Shown here one piece after another: positions 1 through 5,871 of a DNA stretch of 8,077 bases. The notes under the pieces were generated by a model, which was not told the DNA's origin, ran no database searches, and saw only the letters and a program-made list of their open reading frames with translations. A program made the translations under genes and the position numbers. Within the stretch, counting starts at the first letter, position 1, and every line of letters starts with the position of its first letter. This DNA is from JBKJZO01 sp046715235 (GTDB taxonomy: Bacteria > Actinomycetota > Actinomycetes > BP-191), in contig JBKJZO010000173.1 in NCBI GenBank assembly GCA_046715235.1, positions 1 through 8,077 of the forward strand. The letters run 5' to 3'.

Positions 1-705
1 TTCGCGGTCATCGAGATCATGATCCCGTGGGTGCTGCTCGGCCTTGCCGAGCAGCGGCTGGCGAGCTCGCTCACCGGTTTGCTGATCGCGTCTGTACCGC
101 TCGTGGGTGCGTTGCTCGCGATCGCGATGCGCTCTGAGGACCGGCTCGATGCCCGCCGATACCTCGGGCTTTTCGTCGGTATTGCGGGAGTCGCCGCCCT
201 CGTCGGCTTCGAGGTCAAGGGCGGTGACTTCGTCGCCGTGGCCGAAATTGGGCTCGTCGCGATCTGCTACGCGACCGGCCCGGTGATCCTGGCGCGCTGG
301 CTCTCGCACCTGCCGGGCATCGGCGTCATCGCGACGTCGTTGGTGTTGGGCGCGCTGGTCTACGCGCCCATTGGTATCGCCGAGGCGCCGTCGTCCTGGC
401 CGGGCGCCGATGTCGTACTCGCGGTCGTCGGGCTCGCCGTACTGTGCACCGCTGTCGCGTTCGTGTTGTTCTTCATGCTCATTGCCGAGGTCGGGCCGAC
501 GCGCTCGACGGTCATCACTTACGTGAACCCGGCGGTCGCCGTACTGCTCGGAGTGATCGTGTTGGACGAGGCGTTCACGGCGGCGACGGCGCTCGGGTTC
601 GTGCTGATCCTGGCCGGCTCGGTGCTCGCGACCCGCCGCTCGAAGCCGCTAGCCGAGCCCCCGTCCCGAGAGGACGTCGAGGCGGTAGTCGTCGCCGAGC
701 CGTAA
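1..705 (+). CDS. EamA/DMT-family transporter, 5' truncated
   Basis: The frame is open from base 1 to the TAA at 703-705, giving 234 residues. The true start lies upstream of the window, because the codons before the first ATG (19-21) read FAVIEI in frame and continue the protein. The sequence is a string of hydrophobic helices with short polar loops. It carries the usual EamA half-repeat signatures: a SLTGLLIASVPLVGALLA helix after the AEQRLAS loop, and a C-terminal stretch TYVNPAVAVLLGVIVLDEAF followed by a GFVLILAGSVLATRR last helix. About seven to eight of the usual ten helices are present; family members are normally about 290-310 residues. The tail after the last helix is charged and presumably cytoplasmic. 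These proteins are inner-membrane exporters or permeases of small metabolites, and the substrate cannot be told here. It converges on the ferredoxin gene with only 24 nt between stops. Confidence 0.88.
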   Translation, partial: FAVIEIMIPWVLLGLAEQRLASSLTGLLIASVPLVGALLAIAMRSEDRLDARRYLGLFVGIAGVAALVGFEVKGGDFVAVAEIGLVAICYATGPVILARWLSHLPGIGVIATSLVLGALVYAPIGIAEAPSSWPGADVVLAVVGLAVLCTAVAFVLFFMLIAEVGPTRSTVITYVNPAVAVLLGVIVLDEAFTAATALGFVLILAGSVLATRRSKPLAEPPSREDVEAVVVAEP

Positions 706-729
706 GGCCGCCCGCGTGATCGCGCCGCT

Positions 730-1065
730 TCAGTAGTCGGGGCCGATGAAGTCCTCCTCCGACAGCTTCAGCATCTCGATCGGGCGGTTGCCCATCACGT
801 GCTCGGTGATGATGGCGTCGCAGTCGTCGACGGTCACGCCGCCGTACCAGATGTCGTCGGGCATGACAGCGACGACTGGGCCGGACGTGCAGGCCTCCAT
901 GCAGCCGCCGTACACCACCTTGATGTTGAACAGCTCGTGCCGGCCCTGCGCCTCGCGCAGCTCCTGGAACACGTCGGCTGCGCCGCGCTGGTAGCACGAG
1001 CCCCTCGGGTGCGTGGCGTCCCGCTCGTTGATGCACACGAAGAGGAAGCGCTCGGGCTTGGCCAT
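730..1065 (-). CDS. thioredoxin-fold (2Fe-2S) ferredoxin
   Basis: A 111-residue soluble protein starting MAKPERFLFVCINERD. Four cysteines sit at residues 11, 24, 55 and 59 (C-x12-C-x30-C-x3-C), in the contexts FVCINERD, GSCYQRGA and YGGCMEACTSGP. This is the ligand pattern of the thioredoxin-like [2Fe-2S] ferredoxins (Shethna/NuoE-like fold), so an electron-transfer role in the cytosol is expected. The partner enzyme is not visible. It is the last gene of a minus-strand unit: its ATG lies 15 nt after the stop of the A-type carrier gene, and an AAGGA overlapping that stop, about 12 nt from the ATG, can serve as ribosome-binding site. That spacing is somewhat long and suggests coupling to the upstream gene. 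Its length is normal for the family and all ligands are intact. The family call is firm, the specific role unknown. Confidence 0.87.
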   Translation of the reverse strand: MAKPERFLFVCINERDATHPRGSCYQRGAADVFQELREAQGRHELFNIKVVYGGCMEACTSGPVVAVMPDDIWYGGVTVDDCDAIITEHVMGNRPIEMLKLSEEDFIGPDY

Positions 1066-1080
1066 GAGGTGGGAATGTCC

Positions 1081-1452
1081 TTACGTCGACGCGTTGCTGA
1101 CGGCGTCATTGTCGCCGACATGGTCGTGTCCCGGCTCGGCGCAGCCGCAGACGCCGGTCGCCGCGGGGTGTGACCAGGCGAACTCCGCGCCGTGGTCGGT
1201 TGGCAGGTAGTCGAGGGTCGCGCCCGGAAGCTGCAGCATCGACCCGATGTCGGCGAACAGGCGGATGCCGTTGTCGGCCAGCTCGATCTCGGCCGAGTCA
1301 GGTGCCGCCGCCAGGTCGAGGATCGCGACGAAGCCCTCGCACCCGGCTGAGTGGACGCGCACCCGCAGCCCGCCGGCCGGCATGCGGGCCTTTGCCAGAA
1401 GGGCGTGAGCGCGCGCGGCAGCAGCATCCGTGACGGTGACGATGTCGTCCAT
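1081..1452 (-). CDS. A-type iron-sulfur carrier, IscA/HesB-like
   Basis: A 123-residue protein. The HesB/IscA core runs from about residue 4 to 105: GLRVRVHSAGCEGF around Cys38, a LPGATLDYL segment around 76-83, and VCGCAEPG holding Cys102 and Cys104. The C-x63-C-x-C spacing is that of Escherichia coli IscA (Cys35, 99, 101). Such proteins bind iron or an Fe-S cluster and deliver clusters to apoproteins. The residue after CGC is Ala rather than the usual Gly, and a tail of about 19 residues (105-123, EPGHDHVGDND region) extends past the point where most members stop at CGCG-S-F. The gene sits between the SDR/DUF2867 gene (gap 7 nt) and a [2Fe-2S] ferredoxin gene (gap 15 nt), so it may help mature that ferredoxin; this is inference. 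The ATG at 1450-1452 is preceded by GGCGGGA overlapping the upstream stop. Confidence 0.85.
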   Translation of the reverse strand: MDDIVTVTDAAAARAHALLAKARMPAGGLRVRVHSAGCEGFVAILDLAAAPDSAEIELADNGIRLFADIGSMLQLPGATLDYLPTDHGAEFAWSHPAATGVCGCAEPGHDHVGDNDAVSNAST

Positions 1453-1459
1453 CCAGCGA

Positions 1460-2926
1460 TTATCCCGCCGCCGCGGCCGCGACGATGTTGCGGGCCATTC
1501 CGCCGAAGACGAACCGGTGGAACGGCCAGACCGCCCACCAGTAGGCCTGCCCGGCCAGCCCGCGCGGCTGGAAGATGGCCCGCTGCGTGTACGTCGTCGC
1601 GCCGCCTGCGGTCGAAACGCCGAGTTCCAGCCAGGCGAGGCCGGGCAGCTTCATCTCGGCGCGCAGGCGCAGCAGCGATCCCGATGTGACTTCCTCCACC
1701 CGCCAGAAATCGAGCGAGTCGCCGACGTGCAGCCGGTCCGGGTCGCGTCGGCCGCGGCGAAGCCCGACGCCGCAGAAAGCCACGTCGAGCCAGCCGCGCA
1801 CCGCCCATGCGAGCGGGAACGAGTACCACCCGCGGTTGCCTCCGATGCCTTCGATCACTCGCCACAGCCGCGCCGGGTCGACCGTGACCGCGACCTCGCG
1901 CTCGACGATGTACAGCGAGCCGCCCGACCAGTCCGGATCGCTCGGCAACGGATCACTGGGCGCGCCTGGCTGACTCGCCGACGACCAACGGGTGATCACG
2001 TCGGCGCCCTTCACCTTGTCGACCGCGAGCGCGACCGCGCGGTCGAAGCCGGTCAGGTCTCCGGGCGGGTCGGGGATCCACTTTTCGACGTCCTTGTCGG
2101 TACAGACGACCTCGGTGCGCAGCGATTCGACGAGCGGCCGGGCGATGGCGTTGGGCACGGGTGTCACGACCTGCACCCAGTGGCTTGAAAGCCACGGTGT
2201 CAGCACCGGGACGCGCACGATGATGCGTTTGCGCAGGCCGACGCACGTGGCGTACCGCTGCATCATCTGCTGGTACGTCAGGACATCAGGTCCGCCGATG
2301 TCGAGTCGGCGACTGACGTCTTCGGGGAGCGTCGCCGCGCCGACGAGGTAGTGCAGCACGTCGCGCACGGCGATCGGCTGGATCCTCGTGCTGACCCACT
2401 TCGGCGTCACCATGACGGGGAGCCGCTCGGTGAGGTAGCGCAGCATCTCGAACGAGACCGAGCCGGAGCCGATGATGACCGCGGCCTGCAGCACTGCGGT
2501 GGGTACGCCGGACCCGAGCAGGATGTCGCCGACATCGGCCCGCGATCGCAGGTGCGGCGACAGCCGGCTGCCGTCCTTGCCGTCCGCCAGACCTCCGAGA
2601 TAGACGATGCGGCGTACGCCGGCCGTCGCGGCCGCGTCGGCGAAGATCCTGGCCGCGTTCGCATCCGTCTCTTCGAAGCCGCTGCCGGACCACATGGAGT
2701 GGATGAGGTAGTACGCGACGTCGACGTCCTCGAGCGCGTTGCGGACCGCCGCTGTGTCGGCGGCATCGCCCTTCGCGATCTGGACATCGCCTGCCCAGGT
2801 GCGGTCGCGCAGCCGCGAGGGGTCGCGGGCGAGGCAGCGCACGGCGTACCCCTCGTCGAGTAGCCGTGGCACGAGGCGCCCGCCGATGTAGCCCGTCGCG
2901 CCGGTCACCAGCGCGCGTTGCGTCAT
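1460..2926 (-). CDS. NAD(P)-binding SDR / DUF2867 fusion oxidoreductase
   Basis: A 488-residue, two-part protein. Residues 1-280 are an atypical (NmrA/YbjT-like) Rossmann domain: MTQRALVTGATGYIGGR with the GATGYIG dinucleotide loop at 9-15, CLARDPSRL at 31-39, and the AYYLIHSM strand at 71-78 characteristic of this subgroup. Residues about 338-485 match the DUF2867 domain (LYIVEREVAV, WYSFPLAW, WAVWPFHRFVFGGMARN), a START-like fold often fused to such SDRs in actinobacteria. Reaction and substrate are unknown; NAD(P)H-dependent oxidoreduction is the family expectation. The frame stays open upstream to 3346, but that extension overlaps folP2 and has no family sequence, and the Rossmann start at 2924-2926 is unambiguous. 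No clear Shine-Dalgarno precedes it. CATACT lies only 6 nt upstream, so a leaderless message is possible. It is the first gene of the unit with the A-type carrier and ferredoxin. Confidence 0.88.
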   Translation of the reverse strand: MTQRALVTGATGYIGGRLVPRLLDEGYAVRCLARDPSRLRDRTWAGDVQIAKGDAADTAAVRNALEDVDVAYYLIHSMWSGSGFEETDANAARIFADAAATAGVRRIVYLGGLADGKDGSRLSPHLRSRADVGDILLGSGVPTAVLQAAVIIGSGSVSFEMLRYLTERLPVMVTPKWVSTRIQPIAVRDVLHYLVGAATLPEDVSRRLDIGGPDVLTYQQMMQRYATCVGLRKRIIVRVPVLTPWLSSHWVQVVTPVPNAIARPLVESLRTEVVCTDKDVEKWIPDPPGDLTGFDRAVALAVDKVKGADVITRWSSASQPGAPSDPLPSDPDWSGGSLYIVEREVAVTVDPARLWRVIEGIGGNRGWYSFPLAWAVRGWLDVAFCGVGLRRGRRDPDRLHVGDSLDFWRVEEVTSGSLLRLRAEMKLPGLAWLELGVSTAGGATTYTQRAIFQPRGLAGQAYWWAVWPFHRFVFGGMARNIVAAAAAG

Positions 2927-3011
2927 GACTCGAGTATGCGCGCCGCCGTCCCTATCCCGCCCGGTCAAGGCGTTCGTCCATCGCCAGCTTCGACGGCGGA
3001 CTGAGCGCAAG

Positions 3012-3875
3012 TCAGGCGAGGCCGCGGCGGGCGACGCGCAAGTCTCGATCGCCGCGGATCGCGCTGACGACGTCGAGGGCGCGACGCGTGGCGGCGACGT
3101 CGTGAGCACGGAACACCCGCGCGCCCAGCCACGCGCTGACCGCCGTTGCGGCGAGCGTGCCCTCGAGCCGGTCAGTGGGCGGCAGGTCGAGTACCTCGCC
3201 GAGGAAGTCCTTGCGGGACAGGGAGACCAGGACCGGATAGCCGGTGTCGACCAGCTCGCCGACGCGTCGGGTGACTTCGAGCGAATGCCGCGAGTTCTTG
3301 CCGAAGTCGTGCCCGGGATCGATGAGTACGCCGTCGCGCCGCACACCCGCGGCGACGGCGCGTTCGGCCAGGCCGGTGGTGGTGGTCACGACGTCGGCGA
3401 CTACGTCGTCGTACCCGACGCGATGTGGCCTCGTGCGCGGCGCCAGCCCGCCGGCGTGTGTGCAGACGATGCCGGCGCCGTACGCCGCCGCGACGTCGAA
3501 GATGGCCGGCTCGGTGCCGCCCCAGGCGTCGTTGATTAGGTCGCAGCCGAGCCCGCAGACGACGTCGGCAACCTCGGCGCGCCAAGTGTCGACACTGATC
3601 ACTGCATCGGGGTGGGCGGCACGGATCGCTTCGACGAGGTCGGCGGTGCGCCGGAGCTCCTCGGTTGGGTCGACATGGTCGCCGGGGCCTGCTTTCACCC
3701 CGCCGATATCGATGATGTCGGCGCCTTCGGCCAGTGCCTGGTCGACGCGGGCCAGCGCCTGTGCCAGCTCGTAGGTCGCGCCCTGATCGAAGAACGAGTC
3801 AGGCGTGCGGTTGACGATGGCCATGACGAGCAGCGCGGCGTCGTCGTACGCCCGCGTCCCCAGTCGTAGTGGCAC
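3012..3875 (-). CDS. folP2: FolP2-like dihydropteroate synthase homologue
   Basis: A 287-residue TIM-barrel protein of the pterin-binding family, aligning nearly residue for residue with bacterial dihydropteroate synthase. Retained (E. coli residue in brackets where numbering differs): Asn22 in MAIVNRTPDSF, Asp56, Asp96 in SVDTW, Asn115 in INDAWG, Asp186 (185), Lys222 (221) in LSRKDFLG, Arg256 (255) and His258 (257). The GGESTRPG loop is replaced by GGVKAGPG at 58-65, so the Thr62-Arg63 pair used by true synthases is missing, and DPGFGFGK reads DPGHDFGK. From memory, M. tuberculosis FolP2 (Rv1207) shares these changes and the RTVRGLA-like end (here ARRGLA), and its M. leprae counterpart is reported to lack synthase activity. 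So it is a paralogue of uncertain reaction. The GTG start at 3873-3875 has a strong GAGGGAG 5 nt upstream; an open extension to 4043 is low-complexity and rejected. Confidence 0.88.
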   Translation of the reverse strand: MPLRLGTRAYDDAALLVMAIVNRTPDSFFDQGATYELAQALARVDQALAEGADIIDIGGVKAGPGDHVDPTEELRRTADLVEAIRAAHPDAVISVDTWRAEVADVVCGLGCDLINDAWGGTEPAIFDVAAAYGAGIVCTHAGGLAPRTRPHRVGYDDVVADVVTTTTGLAERAVAAGVRRDGVLIDPGHDFGKNSRHSLEVTRRVGELVDTGYPVLVSLSRKDFLGEVLDLPPTDRLEGTLAATAVSAWLGARVFRAHDVAATRRALDVVSAIRGDRDLRVARRGLA

Positions 3876-3901
3876 GCTGTCTCCCTCTCTCGCCGGCCCG
3901 C

Positions 3902-3907
3902 ACAGTA
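3902..3907 (-). promoter_or_regulatory. candidate -10 element for folP2
   Basis: Read on the minus strand this is TACTGT, fitting the actinobacterial TANNNT -10 pattern. It lies about 26 nt upstream of the GTG start, which would give a short leader carrying the GAGGGAG ribosome-binding site. No good -35 is seen at the expected spacing, only GC-rich AGCGGC-like sequence. This is a pattern match only. Confidence 0.3.
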
Positions 3908-3925
3908 GCGCCGCCCGCCCGCAGG

Positions 3926-3951
3926 CCGCTCCCGCCCGCCGCTCCCGCCCG
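3926..3951 (+). repeat. 13-bp perfect tandem duplication, C-rich
   Basis: CCGCTCCCGCCCG occurs twice in immediate succession (3926-3938 and 3939-3951) in the intergenic region between folP2 and the divergent DivIVA-domain gene. It is non-coding on both strands by my reading and forms the C-rich side of an intergenic region whose other side (3985-4008) is G-rich. It would sit near position -35 and above of the folP2 promoter. Confidence 0.7.
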
Positions 3952-4010
3952 TCCGACACCCAACTGCCTGCGAGCGCGACGGTCGGGAGGGGGCGCGGGG
4001 GGATTGGGCG
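3950..4010 (+). repeat. dispersed intergenic element, copy 1, G-quadruplex motif
   Basis: Begins with CGTCCGACACCCAACTGCC (3950-3968), continues 16 nt, then enters four G-tracts with short loops (3985-4008: GGG A GGGGG CGC GGGGGG ATT GGG). A second copy with 17 of 19 identical bases, the same 16-nt gap and the same G-tract-plus-GATTGGG ending lies at 8012-8077. The element ends about 10 nt before the DivIVA-domain ATG, so it must overlap that gene's promoter or leader region. Its function is unknown. Confidence 0.6.
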
Positions 4011-4019
4011 CGTGAAACG

Positions 4020-4478
4020 ATGGGTTTCTGCGTGTTTCGCCATCGTCGAAAGGTTCGTCCGCTCGTGCTACTCACCCTCGGTATGGCGATCGTGGCGCTG
4101 ATCCTCGTCGGAGTCGCGGTCGCGGTCGTCAACAGCGATGCGGCCATGCCCGAAGCGCCGCGCGATCTCGCCGATGTCGGCCTGCCCGGCGGGCGGGCGA
4201 TGACGGCGGACGATGTCGCCGACCTTCGGTTCTCGATGGGCCTGCGCGGCTACCGCATGGGCGAGGTCGACGACGCGCTCGCGCGACTGCGCGACGAGCT
4301 CGCCGACCGCGACGCCGAGATCGCAAACCTGCGCGCGAAGCGGTACAGCGATGCGTCCCTCGACGCCGGACCCGACGACGCCGACGGCGAGCAACCGCCC
4401 CTGGCATCGCCGGGCGAGCAGGTCGGGGAGCAGCTAGGGGAGCAGCTAGGGGAGCAGCTTCGCGAGACTCATGGCTGA
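4020..4478 (+). CDS. membrane-anchored DivIVA-domain protein
   Basis: A 152-residue protein. A basic N-terminus (FRHRRKVR, 6-13) precedes one transmembrane helix at about 14-37, predicting the N-terminus inside. After a linker comes the short DivIVA-type motif: TADDVADLRFSMGLRGYRMGE starts near 62, with the diagnostic RGYRMGEVD at 76-84, then a charged coiled-coil stretch to about 105. The tail is acidic and ends in GEQV followed by three GEQL units (132-147). From memory it resembles M. tuberculosis Rv1209, which sits near folP2, and folP2 is divergently placed here. A role in polar or cell-envelope growth is only suggested by the motif. The start is uncertain: the ATG at 4020 lacks a Shine-Dalgarno, and a GTG at 4065 has AAAGG 11 nt upstream but would remove the basic end. 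Its stop overlaps the next gene by 8 nt (ATGGCTGA). Confidence 0.75.
   Translation: MGFCVFRHRRKVRPLVLLTLGMAIVALILVGVAVAVVNSDAAMPEAPRDLADVGLPGGRAMTADDVADLRFSMGLRGYRMGEVDDALARLRDELADRDAEIANLRAKRYSDASLDAGPDDADGEQPPLASPGEQVGEQLGEQLGEQLRETHG
4425..4460 (+). repeat. three tandem 12-bp repeats encoding GEQL
   Basis: GGGGAGCAGCTA is repeated at 4425-4436 and 4437-4448, and with one last-base change at 4449-4460. A degenerate earlier unit lies at 4413-4424 (9 of 12 bases match). Because the unit is a multiple of three, copy-number change would keep the DivIVA-domain protein in frame. The repeat ends 10 nt before the start codon of the SRPBCC gene and offers GGGGAG sequences near that start. Confidence 0.85.
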
Positions 4479-4914
4479 GATTTCGCTGTCAGTCGACGTC
4501 GACGCGTCGCCCGAAGCGGTGTGGGACGCGATGGTCGACTGGGACCGGCAGGGCGAATGGATGCTGCTCACTCGGGTCAGCGGTTCGCACGGCGTGGGGG
4601 CGCCTGTCTCGGCGTTCACCGGCATCGGCCGCGCCGGGTTCGTCGACAGCATGACGATCACCGACTGGGAGCCCCCGCACCGGTGCGCCGTCGTACACAC
4701 AGGAAAAATCGTGCGCGGGACCGCGGTCTTCGAGGTCGAGCCCCTGGACGGCGGGCGGGCCCGATTCGTCTGGACCGAATGGCTTCTGCTGCCGCTCGGC
4801 GTAGTGGGTCAGATCGGCTTCCAGCTGGTGCGGCCGTTTGCCGTCGCTGGGCTCCGGCACAGTCTGCGCAAGTTCGCGCGCTGGGTGCCGGCTCGTTCTG
4901 CCGACGCGACATGA
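4471..4914 (+). CDS. SRPBCC (polyketide cyclase/START-like) family protein
   Basis: A 147-residue protein with the helix-grip fold pattern of the Polyketide_cyc2 group: an AEISLSVDVDASPEAVWDAM start at 2-21, DWDRQGEWML at 23-32, DWEPPHRCAVVHTGK in the middle, a VRGTAVFEV strand, WTEWLLLPLG, and a closing amphipathic helix LRHSLRKFARW. The fold forms a hydrophobic pocket for a lipid-like or aromatic ligand. No enzymatic residue can be assigned, so ligand and role are unknown. Length is normal and the gene appears intact. The ATG overlaps the end of the DivIVA-domain gene, and its TGA overlaps the ATG of the broken DinB-like gene in an ATGA arrangement, so the three were almost certainly one translationally coupled unit. 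Confidence 0.85.
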   Translation: MAEISLSVDVDASPEAVWDAMVDWDRQGEWMLLTRVSGSHGVGAPVSAFTGIGRAGFVDSMTITDWEPPHRCAVVHTGKIVRGTAVFEVEPLDGGRARFVWTEWLLLPLGVVGQIGFQLVRPFAVAGLRHSLRKFARWVPARSADAT

Positions 4915-5070
4915 CCGAGATACCGCCGGAGAATTACTCGCCGTAGTGGGCCGGCGACGACAGCCGGGTCGCTGCGCTGGAACCTCGTGCTGATGATTGC
5001 GGAGTACGCGCGGCACAACGGCCACGCCGACCTGCTGCGCGAACGCATCGACGGCGCCACGGGCTTCTAG
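4911..5070 (+). pseudogene. DinB/DUF664 family gene, internally deleted remnant
   Basis: Only the two ends of a DinB-fold DUF664 (mini-circle type) gene seem to survive. The 3' part, bases 4969-5068, translates to SLRWNLVLMIAEYARHNGH and then ADLLRERIDGATGF before a TAG. This closely resembles the usual C-terminus of the family, including the E-x-x-RH-x-GH helix. The 5' part starts at an ATG that overlaps the SRPBCC stop (ATGA) and reads MTEIPPENYSP, then TAG, then WAGDDS in the same frame. That frame differs from the frame of the 3' part. A normal member is about 160-170 residues, so some 100 codons are missing, with a stop and a frame change besides. The C-terminal match is strong; assigning the 5' part to the same gene is inference. 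It lies at the end of the operon and abuts the convergent enoyl-CoA hydratase gene. Confidence 0.65.
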
Positions 5071-5082
5071 CGCCCGCCGGAC

Positions 5083-5871
5083 TCAGCGGCCTTCGAAGAC
5101 CGGTTTCTCCTTACGCAGGAAGGCGTCGAGGGCGTTGCGGTGGTCGTGCGTTCGGCACGCCTCGACCTGTAGCTCTGCTTCCAGAGTCAGCGCGTCGGCG
5201 TACGACGAGGTCTGGCCGAATACGAGCGCCCGCTTCGCCAGCGCGTACGCGCGGGACGGCCCGGTTGCGAGATCGCGCGCCCACGCCGCGGCGGCGGTCT
5301 GGAGATGGTCGGTGGGGACGACGCGGGAGACGAGGCCGAGGCGGTCGGCGTCGGTCGCGTTGATCGCTCCGGAGAAGGTCAGCAGCTCGAGCGCTTTGGC
5401 GTAGCCGACGAGGCGCGGCAGCATCCACGACATCCCGCTGTCGGGCACCAGTCCCATCGCGCCGAAGGCGAGTGACAGCGATGCGCTGTCGGCCATCAGT
5501 CGGAAATCGCAGGCGAACGCGAACGACGCGCCGGCGCCCGCTGCCGGACCGTTGATCGCCGCGATGGTGGGCTTGGGAATCGCGGCCAGCGCCAGCGCGG
5601 CCTTGTTGAAGCCGTCGACGACCGCGTGCAGGTCGCCGTCCGCCGCGTAGAGGGCGACGAGCTCTTTGAGGTCCTGACCGACGCAGAAGGCGCGCCCGGC
5701 CCCGGTCAGCACGACCGCGCGTACGGCGTCGTCCTCGGCGGCCTTGTTCAGCGTCGCCAGAAGCGCGGCTTTGGCTGGGGCGTCGACGGCGTTCATCGCG
5801 TCAGGTCGGTTGAACGTGATCGTGGCCACGGACTCGGACACGGCGTAGCACACGGCGTCGTCGGCGTACAT
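5083..5871 (-). CDS. enoyl-CoA hydratase/isomerase (crotonase) family protein
   Basis: A 262-residue crotonase-fold protein. ITFNRPDAMNAV (18-29) is the typical N-terminal strand and loop, and AFCVGQDLKE (61-70) and INGPAAGAG (106-114) are the two oxyanion-hole segments. In the acid/base region, LAFGAMGLVPDSG (134-146) lacks the first glutamate of true enoyl-CoA hydratases and has Asp144 in the second position, as in PaaG-type and other delta-isomerases. So it more likely isomerises a double bond or ring of an acyl-CoA than hydrates it. The substrate is unknown. The ATG at 5869-5871 is chosen because the fold begins there and AGGGA lies about 11 nt upstream; the frame stays open to 5958 without family sequence. 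It is transcribed away from the DUF3117 gene and towards the DinB remnant, with 12 nt between stops. Confidence 0.88.
   Translation of the reverse strand: MYADDAVCYAVSESVATITFNRPDAMNAVDAPAKAALLATLNKAAEDDAVRAVVLTGAGRAFCVGQDLKELVALYAADGDLHAVVDGFNKAALALAAIPKPTIAAINGPAAGAGASFAFACDFRLMADSASLSLAFGAMGLVPDSGMSWMLPRLVGYAKALELLTFSGAINATDADRLGLVSRVVPTDHLQTAAAAWARDLATGPSRAYALAKRALVFGQTSSYADALTLEAELQVEACRTHDHRNALDAFLRKEKPVFEGR

Noticed and set aside
834..1865. A 343-codon minus-strand open frame covering three genes
   Set aside because: It is an Arg/Ala/Pro/Ser-rich shadow of the ferredoxin, A-type carrier and SDR genes, which carry intact family motifs in other frames.
2927..3000. TTGACC ... CATACT as a promoter for the SDR gene
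   Set aside because: The spacing between the two hexamers is about 24 nt instead of 16-18, so they do not make a standard promoter; only a leaderless possibility based on CATACT remains.
2927..3346. In-frame 140-codon extension upstream of the SDR/DUF2867 start
   Set aside because: It overlaps the folP2 coding sequence antiparallel-free on the same strand, has no SDR-family sequence, and the Rossmann motif begins properly at 2926. High-GC DNA commonly leaves such frames open.
3876..4043. In-frame 56-codon extension upstream of the folP2 GTG
   Set aside because: The sequence is low-complexity Arg/Ala/Pro, crosses the divergent promoter region and the next gene's start, and the GTG at 3875 has a strong ribosome-binding site at correct spacing.
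5060..5076. Short inverted repeat near the convergent DinB-remnant/crotonase stops
   Set aside because: Only about 5 bp of stem with a 7-nt loop; too weak to call a bidirectional terminator.
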